In this document: in pieces, positions 63,980-64,000 of the stretch | How the letters are laid out: each line of letters starts with the position of its first letter | How positions within the stretch are numbered: position 1 is the first letter of the stretch | From: Neptunomonas qingdaonensis | Lineage (GTDB): Bacteria; Pseudomonadota; Gammaproteobacteria; Pseudomonadales; Balneatricaceae | Reading direction: 5' to 3' | NCBI RefSeq assembly: GCF_900113275.1 | Contig: NZ_FOOU01000010.1 | Location: 99,842-163,841, forward strand | DNA: 64,000 nucleotides | Made by a program: the position numbers and the translations under genes | Notes under the pieces: model-generated | Seen by the model: only the letters and a program-made list of their open reading frames with translations | Told to the model about the DNA's origin: nothing | Databases searched by the model: none

Positions 63980-64000
63980 TGTTCTTCTGCGTTGGCAGTC

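Larger units (their letters stand above)
41656..64000. mobile_element. Tn7-like CRISPR-associated transposon, type I-F3 (right end and most of the element)
   Basis: The element starts at a TGT (41656 or 41658) just after ffs and extends past the right edge. In order it carries right-end repeats, tnsA, tnsB, tnsC, cargo, xre, tniQ, cas8f/5f, cas7f, cas6f, a CRISPR array with an ffs-homing spacer, and further cargo. It lacks cas1, cas2/3 nuclease and tnsE. This is the layout of I-F3 CASTs that integrate downstream of ffs by RNA-guided transposition. The left end and target-site duplication partner are not in the window. Confidence 0.93.

Noticed and set aside
62300..64000. Left end of the transposon near the TIR genes
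   Set aside because: No phased ATAAG/CTTAT repeats with a terminal ACA were seen; the end is probably beyond the window.

Overview
The window looks like a chromosomal segment of a marine gammaproteobacterium, probably of the Oceanospirillales type. This is inferred from gene content (RnfABCD, the CysI-DUF934-CysH-CysG block, NhaD, a ZrgA-type zinc locus, DUF2947, DUF3465), not from any database match. A large mobile element occupies the right third.

Positions 1-41650 are core chromosome. First come rnfA-B-C-D (minus strand; rnfD runs off the left edge), a sodium or proton pumping ferredoxin:NAD oxidoreductase. Assimilatory sulfate reduction follows: cysD-cysN on minus, then a TauE-type exporter, cysI, a DUF934 gene, cysH and cysG on plus. 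Next are redox and stress genes (CDGSH protein, alpha/beta hydrolase-OsmC fusion, thioredoxin-like protein), the antiporter nhaD, a zinc-uptake operon behind a Zur-box-like palindrome, an ATP-grasp pair (RimK plus RimK-linked zinc protease), a methionine-aminotransferase/omega-amidase pair, ribosome hibernation factor hpf, an AcrR-type regulator with its operator and an RND efflux pump, a periplasmic ATP-dependent ligase, a YceI/cytochrome b561 pair and a LysR regulator. The core part ends with the SRP RNA gene ffs.

From about 41656 to beyond the right edge lies a Tn7-like, CRISPR-associated transposon (CAST) of type I-F3. Its parts are a right end with TnsB-type repeats at 21-bp period, tnsA-tnsB-tnsC, cargo, an Xre regulator, tniQ, cas8f/5f, cas7f, cas6f and a short degenerate CRISPR array. 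There is no cas1 and no cas2/3. The last spacer (62018-62050) matches ffs at 26 of 33 positions, and four of its mismatches fall at positions 12, 18, 24 and 30, the bases flipped out in type I-F crRNA pairing. The transposon end sits 47-49 bp beyond that protospacer, as expected for RNA-guided insertion. A second, decayed copy of the homing guide lies at 62381-62413.

The cargo between tnsC and xre holds remnants of older mobile elements (IS3-like, tyrosine recombinase, IS5-like, IS110), one apparently intact two-ORF IS, and an AT-rich seven-gene leftward cluster at 46575-51898. That cluster encodes a small protein with two tandem repeats, a radical SAM protein with extra cysteines, an HD-domain protein, a 417-residue protein of unknown family, two 2-oxoglutarate/Fe(II) dioxygenases and a Nudix hydrolase. 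I do not recognise it as a described system. It resembles a peptide-modification (RiPP-like) or nucleotide-derived metabolite pathway and is the best candidate here for something new. Past the CRISPR array come a 40-residue membrane protein and a TIR-domain gene with a partner gene, probably defence cargo. The left transposon end is outside the window.
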